Shown: positions 10,499-20,653 of the stretch, one piece after another
Numbering within the stretch: the first letter of the stretch is position 1
Layout: the number at the start of each line of letters is the position of its first letter
Assembly: GCA_023105745.1 (NCBI GenBank)
Contig: JALGQZ010000004.1
Span: 65,712,612 to 65,776,611 of the forward strand
Length of the DNA stretch: 64,000 nucleotides
DNA from: Austropuccinia psidii
Taxonomy: Eukaryota > Basidiomycota > Pucciniomycetes > Pucciniales > Sphaerophragmiaceae
Direction: 5' to 3'
Position numbers and translations under genes: made by a program
The notes under the pieces: model-generated
The model's input: only the letters and a program-made list of their open reading frames with translations
Database searches by the model: none
Told to the model about the DNA's origin: nothing

Positions 10499-12814
10499 TT
10501 AGAAGTGGGATGGTGAATTCTTGATGCCAAATGGCATCCTGGTGTACTCATATATGCCCATATGGCATATTATTCTAAGCAATTTCATGGAGTTTGGTTT
10601 AACTCCATTTTGGTGGAAGCCTTTCATACAATCCATCTTGGTTATGTATTTGGCTTTGGCCAGTTTATCCAAGGCATGAGGTATCCTTGGTATAGGGTAC
10701 CTGTCTGCTTTTGTGTAGTTATTCAGGGCTCTGAAGTCTCCACACAATCTAGACTTGCCATCATGCCAGGTGATCAGGACAGGAGTGGTGATTTCCACTA
10801 TTTCATTATGTCCAATCTTCCTGATGACATCCATGTCCAGGAGTTCATTGATGTGTTTTTCAATTTCTTTCCTGGTTTCCAGACTTGCTGGATAAGGAGG
10901 TCTCCTCAGCATGGGTGGATAAGGTCTGTCCACATCCAGATATAGTTCTATATCATGGCCTTTAATCTTGCCTAGTGGTTCTTCACCAATGGAAAATGCT
11001 GGTCTGTTCTTCCTCAGCATCTTCAGTAAACTTAGTTTTTGTTTACTGGTGAGGGTAGTGCTAAACTGTCCCTCCTTGAATTCCTTCAAGAGTTCTTCTA
11101 GTGGATCCTGTGAAGATATGTGGTATATATCAAGTGAAAATTTCTTTTCCTTGTTGGTACCAATGGTAATGTGCCTGTTTTTACTGTTGTAAATATCTAT
11201 GCCATACATCCTCTGGTAATCTGTTCCCAGTAAAAACCCTTGGATGTGGGCATCTTCACACACTACAAACTCTGGGTTGAGTCTGATATTACCCTTCCTG
11301 TGGGGTATAATTATCTCTTTGATAATTGTCCCAATGGAAGTCATCTTCCCTGATGCACTTTTGAAGTTCTTTGCCTTAGTGGGCAAGAGCTGTTTTTCCC
11401 AGTTTGGGAAGTGGTTATCCAGATAATTTCTGGCCACTATGGAGCAATGTGCTCCACTGTCAATGATCAGTGGGTGCTGAGCATTGTCAATACATACAGT
11501 CATTTTTGTGGCTGTTCCATGTATATATGCCATTCCTTTGGTTGGTGTAACCAGGAATGTTTGTGCATCTTGTGTGTGTTTGCACAAGTTCTTGTTGGCA
11601 GTGTCCTGTGGCATGCCTGCTTCCAACTGTATATCCTGGATTTCCAATCGGGTTTCCTCTTGGTATTCCACTAGAAATTCCTCTCTTGGGTCTTGATCAT
11701 CATCAGATGGATCTCTGATGGCATCTCCCATAGAGTCTGATTCAGAATCCTCTGTTGGAGGTTCTTCTTCAGGGACTTTTTCTATAGCACAGACTTTTTT
11801 CTTTGCCTTTGGACAGTTGTTGGCATAGTGGTCTGTTGAACCACAGTTGTGACAAGAATTCTTCTTCCTTGCCACTTCTGTCACTCTTTCTCTGGGTTTG
11901 TCTTTAAACTCCACCCTGAAAGGTTGTTTCTCCTTGAAACTACTGCTTCTATATGGGGTGAATTTCCCTATATTAGTCCTTTTCCTTGTGTCTTGTAAGG
12001 TATTGGCTATGTCATCTAGAGTGCAATTTTGGTTGCATCTGCATTTCACTGCATGCTCTAATTCTCCTGGCAGTTGTGTCAGAAGTTTGTGATTCCTCAT
12101 CTGGATGTTCATCTGAGGATCAATGGCTTTAAGTCTTTTAGACTGTCTGAGACACCACTCATATGGATCTTTGTCCACAGAGTATTTGTCATTTTCAAAT
12201 GACATGGTCTTTTGCCATATCCAAGTTCCATTACTGTACTTTTGGATTATTTGACTCTTCCACCATGGCCAGTTTCTTCTGCCATGGATTTCTTTCATTT
12301 CTGTGTACCATATACTTGCATGACCTTTAAATGCAGTATTCAGTCTAGCAGTAATCCAGTAATCTGGTATGCTGGGTACATCAATGAAGAGTCCATCAAT
12401 ATAATCTATGAGTTCCATATGATCATATTCTCCTGATCCAGAGAACTTGGGCCAGCTTGAGGCCTCAGGAAGCTGTTTCAGGGCTTCCTTTTCTGAATAA
12501 GACATGCCATCTCCATCCTGGTATTGTGATGGAGATCTTGTCTTATTCAACAACATGGCATCTGGTTTGATGTCATCTGGTTGATATGGATTCTCCATAG
12601 CTTGGCCTTGTGGTTGAGGCTTCAAGATATGGTAGGCATTAAACAATTTGTCAATGTCTTGATCCAGACACTCCCTGTCCCTTGTGCTGTGGTGTTGTTC
12701 TTCAAAGACTTGGTTCAGTCTTTTGTTGGATTCTTCAGAGGCTTTGCTCAGTTGAGCATATCCTTCTTGAAGATTCTTAACTATTTGTTCCAAGGAGGCT
12801 TGAGTTTGTCTCAT
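10499..12814 (-). pseudogene. Gypsy-A Gag-protease-RT polyprotein part
   Basis: 771 codons in one frame. The start is an alternative codon inside the polyprotein; an in-frame TAA at 12845-12847 cuts it off from the upstream leader exon. Order: coiled-coil-like N-terminus, capsid-type domain (FSGSGEYDHMELIDYIDG), nucleocapsid finger CHNCGSTDHYANNC (CX2CX4HX4C, about 11816-11858), acidic linker, protease IIDSGAHCSI (about 11440-11465), and RT to MPFGIKNSPSHF. It ends at a TAA at 10499-10501 where Gln is expected before RMMD. Gag and Pol are fused without a frameshift. Confidence 0.93.
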
Positions 12815-12847
12815 CCTCTCTTGGCTAGCTTTAATTTCTGCAAATTA

Positions 12848-13722
12848 CTTTGAAGATTGTTCAGCATATTGGGACACTTGTAACCACAGTGTATCACTGT
12901 TGATGTTACTCTCAGATGTGACAATGTTATTTTCAGTCTGAGTGAGGGTAATGTTTCTATTACTAGGACTACTGATTCTAGAGTGGTTTACAACTACTTC
13001 TGGTTCTTGTGTACTTCCTTTACCAAATCTAACAGCTTCTGGATCATGGGGTCTGACTCTTTCCTCCTCTGGTTGAAGGAGGTTTTGTTCTTGCCCTTGT
13101 TTCCTTGTCTTCTCCTAGAAACTTCCTGGAATTGTGAAGAATGGTGACTCTTGGCCACTGATCTGCTGGTTTCTGAATGGTGTGAAGCCACTGGAGAGCT
13201 GATTTGGCCTGCTCCTTGTGAACCTGAAGGAATCTGAGTAGGCCCTGTCTGTGTCAACTGTTCTTCTATAGCTAGGATAGTGGCTTGATTCTCCCTTATC
13301 CTCTGTGCCCTTGCCTCCAGGAGTCTGTGCTGCCTGGTAGGATTCCAACCCTTGGTGATTACCATAAGGTCTTTGAAGTCTATCTCTTTGAGACAGATCT
13401 TCTGGAAACTTTATCCCAGTTCTGCCCAGTGAGTTGCTAGGTTGAACCTCTTGTTGTCCATGCTCCATTGAAATAAATCTTTGAGGAGTTGGTGGATCTA
13501 AAGAACTTGATCCATATCCTTCCAGTCCTCTGGTTTGAGGTTTCTGTTGAATTGGAGTGTGAATGGCAAGGTTGATATTATCTCCCTCATTGTTTTGCCA
13601 TCCACCACTGTGTCCAGGGTGTCCTCTTTCAGGTCTTCTGGTTCTGGACAATCCTCCTCTATCCTCTGGCTGGTTCCTTTGGAAGCCAAGGTCTCTGAGG
13701 TATACAGGGGACATATCAGTGT
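12848..13722 (-). CDS. Gypsy-A leader ORF, frame a (in frame with gag)
   Basis: This open stretch runs in the same frame as the Gag ORF (13714-13115, then on to the TAA at 12845). It opens with DTDMSPVYLRDLGFQ and is rich in Ser, Gln, Pro, Arg and Gly, with little predicted structure. It is joined to an upstream exon by a short GT-AG intron that keeps the frame. One TAG at 13115-13117 interrupts it. It would form the N-terminal extension of Gag, but its composition looks like an overprinted frame. A second frame over the same DNA is listed separately. Family C has the same arrangement. Confidence 0.6.
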
Positions 13723-13728
13723 CTGCAA
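12994..13728 (-). CDS. Gypsy-A leader ORF, frame b (+1 to gag), overlaps frame a
   Basis: A second frame, shifted by +1 relative to Gag, is open over the same DNA with only one TAG (13498-13500). It reads as a more protein-like sequence: IISTLPFTLQFNRNLKPEDW, then a helix-rich part, the motif ITKGWNPTRQHRLLEARAQR near 13335-13365, a Ser/Gln-rich part, and a basic tail (GNKGKNKTSFNQRRK) ending KEVHKNQK. Family C has an ORF in the same relative frame with the same GWNP motif and basic tail, which argues for real coding. Function unknown; a matrix-like or RNA-binding Gag partner is a guess. Confidence 0.55.
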
Positions 13729-13762
13729 ACAGTCAACAACTTTATGTTCTTAGGGTATTTAC
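13723..13762 (-). other. Probable intron in the Gypsy-A leader
   Basis: On the minus strand AAAG|GTAAAT starts and TTTGCAG|ACACTG ends a 40-bp segment with in-frame stops. Removal joins the 13763-14062 exon to frame a without changing frame (K-D-T-D-M-S). It is short for a fungal intron; family C has a 73-bp intron in the equivalent place. Confidence 0.55.
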
Positions 13763-14062
13763 CTTTGACTGTGCCTTGTACAAATTTATTGTCTGCTGAT
13801 TTGGGCAGTTTGCCTTTGGAAGTTACAACTGGGTTAATAATTGTAATCTTCCCTGTACAAGTGGTTAAGGTTGGTTTACCTTGTATTGATGCAGAGTTTC
13901 GTGGTTTTCTACTTCTCTGAGTGGCTATTGGTGTCCACTTCTTGGCTGTGATGAGGCCTTCACTGTGCCTCTTTCCTTTGCGCTTGCTGCCCTCTGGTTC
14001 TGAGGGTGTCACTGGTGTGTTGGCCTGTGACTGGGTATCAAGTGGGATGTAATTTTCTTCCA
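13763..14062 (-). CDS. Gypsy-A upstream leader exon
   Basis: Open exon of 300 bp between an acceptor-like TTTGATTTCAG|TGGAAG at 14062 and the donor at 13763/13762. A branch-like CTGAC lies about 30 bases upstream of the acceptor. It codes VEENYIPLDTQSQ..., then a basic cluster (GSKRKGKRHSEG) that could act as a nuclear-localisation signal, and a Lys/Thr-rich remainder. It is the probable N-terminal part of the Gag extension. Function unknown. Family C has a shorter exon with a similar acidic start and KRKKAKK cluster at 32820-32969. Confidence 0.5.
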
Positions 14063-14638
14063 CTGAAATCAAAGCAGGAAAAGGAGGGCTTATGTCAGTT
14101 AAGACTTCTCAAAAAATGCTGGTTTTGCACGTCTGAGATTGGCCTCTGGGCTTGTATGTTACTACAATGTGCCCTGTATAATTACAGTGTAATTGAATCA
14201 ACAATTCCACGTCAGAATTAAAGCTTTTTGGTACCCTGTCACACTGTTTGTGTGCCAGTATCCCTCAGAAACACTTGTGGTTTTCAAGTGTATTCTGTAC
14301 AAGTGGTTTTGTATCAGTGTTATTGAGTTAACAATACACTTAACCACGCCTCAACTGATGGTTTTTTAGTCAGAGGTGTCCTTATTCAGTCAAGAATACA
14401 GGACTTTTTGATGGCTTATGTGTTTTTATATACAAAACACGCCAAAAATAGTTATATTCAGTGGGTATTAACCACGTGAATAATACTCTTATAATATGAG
14501 TATATATATAAAAAAGGATAAATATATATAAAATATATATTTAAATAGAGAAATTACGCCTAAAAGAGATAAAAAACTTATCAATAAGTCATAAAAAGAG
14601 AAAAAACTTACTTTGTAAGGTCCAAAAAAGGTTAAAAA
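14063..14638 (-). other. Gypsy-A 5' untranslated leader
   Basis: Non-coding between primer site and first leader exon. It probably contains a further intron whose 3' end is the acceptor at 14063. It includes CACGTCAGAAT near 14208, CACGCCAAAA near 14437 and TACGCCTAAAA near 14555, motifs that recur in the LTRs of families C, D and E, and a TATATATATAAAAAAG run near 14500-14516. Confidence 0.6.
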
Positions 14639-14654
14639 CACGGCCAGGCCCCCA
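14639..14654 (-). other. Gypsy-A primer-binding site
   Basis: Three bases inside the 5' LTR the minus strand reads TGGGGGCCTGGCCGTG. TGG pairs with a tRNA CCA end. Family C has the same site with one difference (TGGGGGCCTGGCTGTG). The tRNA used cannot be named from sequence alone; pairing implies a tRNA ending GCCAGGCCC-CCA. Confidence 0.75.
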
Positions 14655-14657
14655 AAA

Positions 14658-16069
14658 TGTCAGGATGAAACTATGAAAGAGTGGTAATGTAGGCTATTTA
14701 CAACTCAAACTATGTTTGTGACACGGTAAAAAATGCTTTAAGAAGGTTTTGAGATGATTAAGAATAAATTTAAGGGCTTTACTATAGTGGTTATAGTGGT
14801 GGTGAGCGCTGTTGAAAGCCCTGGGTGCAGCTTTATCTGTTGGGTTACAATAATAAAAGACTACAATAATTAAGCTTATAATTATACCTGATTATTAACC
14901 AAGAGTAAAACTGTTTTTGACAGTTTACTACGTAGGTTATTCAAGAGCAGGATGAGGAAAGGCTTTTGGCTGTGAAAAACCCTCCTTTTATCCTGAAATT
15001 GAGGTGGAAAGGCTGCTAGACCTTTCCACGTAGAGGAAGTGAAGAGTTTTCACTCTCTATGACAGGCTTGTGGTTTGCAAACAGCCTGTATACTCTGTAT
15101 TGGGCTCAGATGTGGTTTTGAAACCACATCTTGGTGGTTTTCACCAATACAGGGTGAAAATTTTCATCTGGGGACCTCACAGCCTGATTCTGACGTGTAT
15201 GATGCGTAGAATGCTGTACAGAAACTGTATGGGACCCCAGTATTAACTGACATATGAGGTATTGAAGTAAAAACATGCTTCTTTGTGTATTTGACACCTC
15301 ATATTCATGGTTATGGGATATTATCCCATGGTAAGGCTGTATATGACAGCAGGTGGGATGTTTACCTTAAAATGGTCATAACTCTGTCAGTTTTTGAGAT
15401 ATCAAGCTCAAAATTGGTTCATTGAATAGCTCTATATGAGCTCTACACAATGGTACCCAACTTGACATGGTTATCATTAAATATGACAAAGTTATCCCAT
15501 GTACAAGTATTTTTGTACATTGGCGTGGTTTGGGCAAAAGCTGTATTAAGTTTGTTTGGCCAATACCTTCTGTTGTAGTTGAGCTATGAGGAAATGGATG
15601 GCACCATCAGATATCCCTGATTGTGCTCTTTCCAAAAAGACCCCACTTTAAGTATCTCACACTAAAACTGTAAAAGTTAGATGAGAGGTGAATGTTTTGT
15701 TCACCCTTATTTGGTCTGAAAATACTGGTGCTAGCTCAGTTTGGCTAGCACCATTAGATAGCCCTGGCTTAGAGCTTCATTTTTAATACCCATTTGATGG
15801 GGTTAAGCCTCTCCTTCTAGATTTTAGATGAGAGGTGAAAATTAAGGTTTATGCTCAGCAATAACTTTGAGCAGGAATAACTTTGTTATTTCTTGTCCTA
15901 TGGTGATGGGACTTATATTTTCAGAAAGAGGTGAGTTTCCTCTTTCTTTTGATACATTTTTGAGCTAATTTGGCTCAGTTCCATGTTTTGGTGGTATTTT
16001 GGCTATACCATTGGTTTATGGTATTTTGGCTGTCATGCTTGTGCTCTGGTTTTGAGTCACAGGCTGACA
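14658..16069 (-). repeat. Gypsy-A 5' LTR
   Basis: 1412 bp, TGTCAG to CTGACA, paired with 6409-7835. It lacks the 18 bases present near 7468-7486 of its partner. Its shared 17-mer (GCTGTACAGAAACTGTA) lies at 15213-15229. The LTR is CpG-poor, and most remaining CpGs follow an A. Confidence 0.95.
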
Positions 16070-16468
16070 CATACCCCATGAGAAACATGGGAAGCTGGAT
16101 GATTGTGCTATTTGTGGATGTGTGGTAATGTATCTTCCTGACTACAAGGGCTGGATCTTTGTACATGAAGACAAAAAGTCGCTGATGAAATCTGCATGGG
16201 TCATTTTCCCTATGTCAGACAGGATTGCTTCTTCTATCTGCAATCCCATCTCCTCACCAGCTACCCCGATTTCTGCTGGCAATGGTCTCAAGAAGGGTGA
16301 TGTGAAGTTCTTGCTGAACACTTTCTTCCTGGGTGAATTTACAGCTGAACACAGGGTAAATGAGAAAGAGGGAGCAATTGCCAGGTATAAGTGCCCAATC
16401 ACTATCCCCAAGGGTTTTTGCCAGGCCATGCAGTCTGTTGATTCTGCAGAATGGCCGGCGGCAATTAC
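16070..16468 (+). pseudogene. Copia-3 segment 2: integrase C-terminus to start of RT
   Basis: Resumes the Copia-3 coding sequence after the CATAC duplication. The joined reading passes through HEKHGKLDDCAICGCVVMYL, the copia integrase C-terminal motif normally K-L...C-X-F-V-G-Y, and DYKGWIFVHEDKK. It ends in AMQSVDSAEWPAAI, the usual A-M-x-S-x-D-A-E-x-W-x-A-A/M start of the RT domain. It is interrupted after codon Ile at 16468 by LTR-D; the next codons are at 50083. Confidence 0.88.
16464..16468 (+). repeat. Target-site duplication ATTAC, left of LTR-D
   Basis: ATTAC is repeated at 50083-50087. Removing everything between restores an uninterrupted Copia-3 frame (PAA-ITTEVNNM), so both halves of LTR-D and all it contains lie in one insertion. 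Confidence 0.93.
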
Positions 16469-18023
16469 TGTAAGATGTGACTATGAAACTGAGGACAATA
16501 TTACTATTAATCAACAGTACTTTATCTGTTCTTATGAAATATAATGATAAAATATTATTATAACCACAATTAAATAATTAAAGAATTATTTCTTTCACGT
16601 GTTAAACACTACTAGTGATTTTAACAGTGAGCAGTAATTGTCTACAAGAATCAATTACAAGAAGATTTTAATAATAAAACTTCTTTTATTAAAATGATAA
16701 AACTATTTTAATATATAATTATCTTTTATAAGAATTATTATAAATATAATTTTTTGAAGAAAACTAATTATTTAAAGAAAAATTTCAGAATTAAGAGTAA
16801 ATCACTGACTAATATTCCAAAGAGCTTATTGAAAGATGAGATAGCGAGATTTGACATAGAATTGTGGATTTGAAGGATCAAAAGGTATTTATAACAGTAT
16901 TACAACAATATATAGCTGGATTCTATGATTTCACGTCATTCCGATTGATTCTGAAAGATTTAAAATGCTTAAGAATAGTTTTAACTAATACTTACTTGTT
17001 GGTAATAATGATTTGAATGATAATAAGATGATGATGTGCAAAAACAGCAAGAAGAGGCCTCCTTGAAGTCAACAACAGCTCACAGAGGCGTTCCATGGAG
17101 CAAACTGAAAGTCCAGTGAGTGAGAAAACAATAAACCCTTTTGGATTATTGATTGCATCATCTGTTGTCACGTAAGATTATCATAATTAGTAATTGATGC
17201 TCTTATGTGACTACCAACCCCAATATGGTTAAGAATAAAAGGATTAACATCTGTAAGTCTTCTTTGATTCCAAAATAATCATCAATTTCTCAAAGTTATC
17301 AATGGTATTGCCAATTTCATCACAGGTTGTAATTACTGTGAATTTTTTGAAGATTCAGTGTTTCATGTAGAATAGTCAGAAATTGACTGTAAGTAAACCT
17401 TTTAATTTTACTAGTAAAACTGTATTTCCTTTTGGTTGTACCATAAATGAAGTTCTCCATTGGCTCTGAAAGCTTCAGAAAGATTCATTAAGAATTGTAG
17501 TTTTAATGAATTTTTGAAGTTTTTACCTCATTTCTACATAGAATTGCAAATATCAGTGTTTAACTGGTTGCTATGAGGTAAATCAATGGATACAAGTCCA
17601 AAAAGTGTTTTAATTACTATTTTGGGGTTTATCCATGGAAAATCATTAAGAATTGACATAATTACAGGAGTCTAAGTAGATTTTTACCTCCGTGGCACGT
17701 CAAAATAGCAGGTTATTTGCTATTTTCTTAAGATTTACTGTAGTTGTAACATGGTAACCAAGTTCCCAAAGTGTTCTAGTTTACTAATTGGGCTGAGATC
17801 AGCCATGTATCCAAGCTTTGGAGCTGTCCACACCTCTGAGGCCTCAGAAGTTGGGTACCCTGGCTCTCTTTGATGTCTTTTGTCCCCCTTGCTTATTTTT
17901 CACGTCAAAATAGAAATTTAAGCTCAAAGTGAGATATCCACTATGGGTGTACCAAACGTCCATGTAAGAATACCATGATATTAAGTGCTCCAAACATGCA
18001 TCACACTATTCTCAGTGTATATG
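16469..18023 (+). repeat. Solo LTR-D, left part (interrupted by B-plus)
   Basis: It begins TGTAAGATGTGACTATGAAAC and is collinear with the reverse complement of the intact solo LTR at 42151-44072. It is cut at 18023 by the B-plus LTR and its remaining part lies at 49714-50082. Full length would be about 1.92 kb. No internal domain is left, so it is a solo LTR formed by LTR-LTR recombination before B arrived. No coding region. It contains CACGTG near 16597 and two CACGTCAAAATAG boxes near 17697 and 17900. Confidence 0.92.
18019..18023 (+). repeat. Target-site duplication ATATG, left of B-plus
   Basis: ATATG before the B-plus 5' LTR recurs at 49714-49718, after the octamer CTGTGACA that matches the end of a plus-oriented LTR-B. 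Confidence 0.85.
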
Positions 18024-18784
18024 TGTAACAACCACTCACCAGGGGTAAGGGTATTCATCAATACACCCACTCAAACACCTCAAATCAGCAGATCCAGTAT
18101 CTGCATCAGTATTCAGTTTCAGCAATATTCATTCTGAAACATGCATACAGCTTGGTACATCAATACAGCCTGTCAACACCTGTACAGGTTGAATTCACCC
18201 AATACAGTTTCAATACACCAGCATGAAACTGTGTGATCACTCAAATACACCACACCTCTTGTACAGGTTCTGTACAGCTGTACGGGACCTGTATTGGCCA
18301 GACTCAATTCAATAATTCAATCCTCTCATGAAAATTCTTCCTCTGGATCAGGGCTGGTGTTTCTCACATATACCAGCCCCTCTTTCTCCCCCCTGGGGAC
18401 TTTTCCCCAGTTAATTAATTTAGTTTATTTATTATTTTATGAATATTCTTATCCTTATTTTGGGCATTATATTTATTTAATATTAAGTTAGTCTTTGCAT
18501 CTCTCTCTTTGCCTGTACAGTATGAGTTGGGTGGCCATATCCTCATTAACCCTTGTCTTTTCATTCTGACAGGTTGACACAGTGGACTTGGACTTGTTTG
18601 TGGTTGGCTCTTCTATTCTTTTATTCTTATTCTTTTGTTTCTGCTTTCTTAAATTCATTCTTTTAGTAATTCATCTTTAACACTCTTAAGTGTATCCCTT
18701 CTTACCATATCTTTGAGCCCTCCATAAGTGAGTCCCAGTTTACTGAGTGCCAGGCCCTCTTCACTTCAAAGAGCCCCTGTGACA
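18024..18784 (+). repeat. B-plus 5' LTR
   Basis: 761 bp from TGTAACAACC to CCCCTGTGACA, homologous to the inverted LTRs 38624-39381 and 48947-49705. The U3 part has clustered TGTACAG and CAATACA motifs, including the palindrome TGTACAGCTGTAC near 18271. A CACATATACC element at about 18364 lies 40 bp before the proposed RNA start at 18409, after a pyrimidine-rich run. Confidence 0.93.
18409..18423 (+). promoter_or_regulatory. Proposed start of B RNA (R region) and self-primer
   Basis: AGTTAATTAATTTAG in the LTR is the reverse complement of the 14 bases 18786-18799 just after the LTR, plus one G-U pair. In the Tf1/sushi group the 5' end of the RNA folds back on the primer site, so the RNA start can be inferred here. 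The 3' LTR of B-minus keeps the same 15-mer. Confidence 0.65.
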
Positions 18785-18800
18785 TTAAATTAATTAACTC
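18785..18800 (+). other. B primer-binding site of the self-priming type
   Basis: TTAAATTAATTAACTC follows the LTR directly in both B copies. It does not start with TGG and resembles no tRNA 3' end. Fourteen bases pair perfectly with the LTR segment 18409-18422, and 18423 adds a G-U pair that brings the duplex to the LTR border, as expected for Tf1-like self-priming. Confidence 0.7.
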
Positions 18801-19471
18801 ATATTTGATTCTTTCTTTTCATTCATTTATATTCTATTCTCTCAGTCATCAATTATGATCCCTTTTATTATTTAATGATCTTTAATGATTATGATTTTTC
18901 TCTCTCATCAATTTCATCTCATTCATTTCATTCATATGAAATTGATTTTTCTTCTTTCTTAATCATTGCTGACCATTTCATTCAATTCATTCATTTTATC
19001 AAATCAAATTTTTTCTGTGTTCTTATGCAGGTTCTTTTTAGGAATTATTGATTGGTTTATTTGATTGGATTATTCATTGGGTTTATTGATTCAGAAATTC
19101 AGGATTTTTCATTTGGATTGGATTGATTGACTTTGAATTCTCAAGATATTTTATTGATCCTCAGGAATTGATTTTGATTATTGATTGATTTGACTCATCA
19201 AGATATTTGAATTGATTGATTGATTCCTCAAGACCTTGATTCATATTGAAGACACTGATTGTTGATTTACTCAAGATTATTGATATTTGATTTGAATTTG
19301 ATTTATTGTTGATTTTGATTGAATTGATTGATTGTTGATTGAAGTTGATTTCACCCCAAGAATTGAATTGATTCCTCAAGACTAATCAAGATTTTATTGT
19401 GATTGATTTGGCCAAGTTTTGATTTCTATTCTCAATACCATCAAATTTCTTTTATTCAACTTCTGTTCATA
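18801..19471 (+). other. B-plus leader rich in TTGATT repeats
   Basis: 670-bp untranslated leader with no ORF. From about 19020 to 19400 it is built from degenerate TTGATT/ATTGATT units with occasional TCAAGA. The B-minus leader (48320-48720) has the same composition. It may be the packaging or dimerisation region, though nothing in the sequence proves a role. Confidence 0.7.
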
Positions 19472-20653
19472 ATGCCAGTTCAGCATAGTCCCCCAGCAAA
19501 GAACACTAGATCCCAAAAAATTCCAGCTGTGCTTACTCCTACAACAAGGGCTCCTCTTGACCACACACCATCAGTTCATCAACTGAGTGCAAATTTGGAC
19601 AGAGGACCACCAATGGAAGGAGCAGCACCCTCAAGAAGAGGTGGAATGAGATCTAGAAGATCAAGATCCTTTTCTGGACTTCTGGGTGGCTATCCTGGCA
19701 TGTCTCAAGGTGCAAGAGCAAGATTAAGGGAAGTTGAAGATGAAGAGGGGGAAGAGTCTGTGGAAGAGGAAGATTATGGGGAAGCTGAAGTGGCAGATTC
19801 CTTGGCAAATGCTCCAGAGGTGCCTCAGGGTTCTAATCTAGCCCTTTCTAGTCAACCTCTTGTCTCTCAAACTGATCCAAGTCTCCTCAAGATGATGGAG
19901 CAAATTACTCAATTCATGGGGAAACTCACTCAAGCAGTTGCTCCCAGGGACAATTCCAAAGCCCCTGCTTTCAAGACTCCATCCATGAAGGCACCTGATT
20001 CTTTTAATGGTACTCAAGCTCATAAATTGAGAGGATTTATCCAATCCTGTCAATTAATCTTTCATAATGATCCAGCAAATTTCTTCTCTGACAGGAAGAA
20101 AGCTCTTTACTCAACTTCTTTTCTCACTGGTAGATCTGGGAAGTGGATTGAACCCTATCTCTCAAATATTTCCTATGAAGACGCTACCTACCTCCTAAAT
20201 AATTGGCCATTATTTGAATCTCAGTTATTCACTCTGTTTGGTGACCCCAATGAAGTCAGGAAAGCTGAACAAGAGTTGGAAAATTTGAGGATGAAGGAGA
20301 TTGGTCATGTTTCCTTGTACATTGCAGATTTCGGAAGCTTAATGTCAAGAATCGGAGATTGGGGGGAAAGAGCTTATATCCATGTTTACAGAAGAAGATT
20401 GGCATCAAGATTATTGGATCAGTTGGCTTCTCCCCCTGGAACCTTTGATACTGTTCAAGAACTCATGGCTGTCACTTTAGAGTTAGACACAAGATATCAT
20501 GAGAGGCAAAAAGAAAAGGGTGGAAATCAACAGAAGAAGCCTCCAGTCAATGGATCCAATCAATCTAGGCCTCCTCAAAACTCATCTTCAAAGAGGCCTC
20601 ACCAGAAGAAGAACAAGAGGGGCAAGCAGTTCCAATCTTCAAAGGACAAGCCT
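19472..20653 (+). pseudogene. B-plus gag, first part
   Basis: First real ATG at 19472 (MPVQHSPPAKNTRS); upstream in-frame codons are leader. It codes an Arg/Ser-rich N-terminus, an acidic stretch (EEGEESVEEEDYGEAEV), and a Gag-type capsid domain with FNGTQAHKLRGFIQSC, HNDPANFFSDRKKALYS, LFGDPNEVRKAEQELENLRM and YHERQKEKGGN, the retrotransposon Gag fold of Ty3/gypsy elements. The Lys-rich tail is cut at 20653 by solo LTR-E; Gag resumes at 22498 with the zinc finger. About 455 residues when joined. Capsid and nucleocapsid form the particle. Confidence 0.92.

Larger units (their letters stand above)
6409..16069 (-). mobile_element. Gypsy-A: complete LTR retrotransposon inserted in Copia-3
   Basis: 9661 bp element in minus orientation with two 1.4-kb LTRs, a primer site, one long gag-pol frame and a polypurine tract, all in the right order, and a perfect CATAC duplication. 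The LTRs begin TGTCAG and end CTGACA. They differ by roughly two dozen substitutions, small indels and one 18-bp deletion (by-eye count), so the insertion is fairly recent compared with its host. The coding frame has at least four nonsense mutations and one frameshift, so the copy is defective. Protein order Gag-PR-RT-RH-IN with a chromodomain-like tail places it in Metaviridae (Ty3/gypsy). Confidence 0.96.

Noticed and set aside
19161..19379. 72-codon minus-strand ORF in the B leader
   Set aside because: A product of the TTGATT repeats (Asn/Ser/Ile only).
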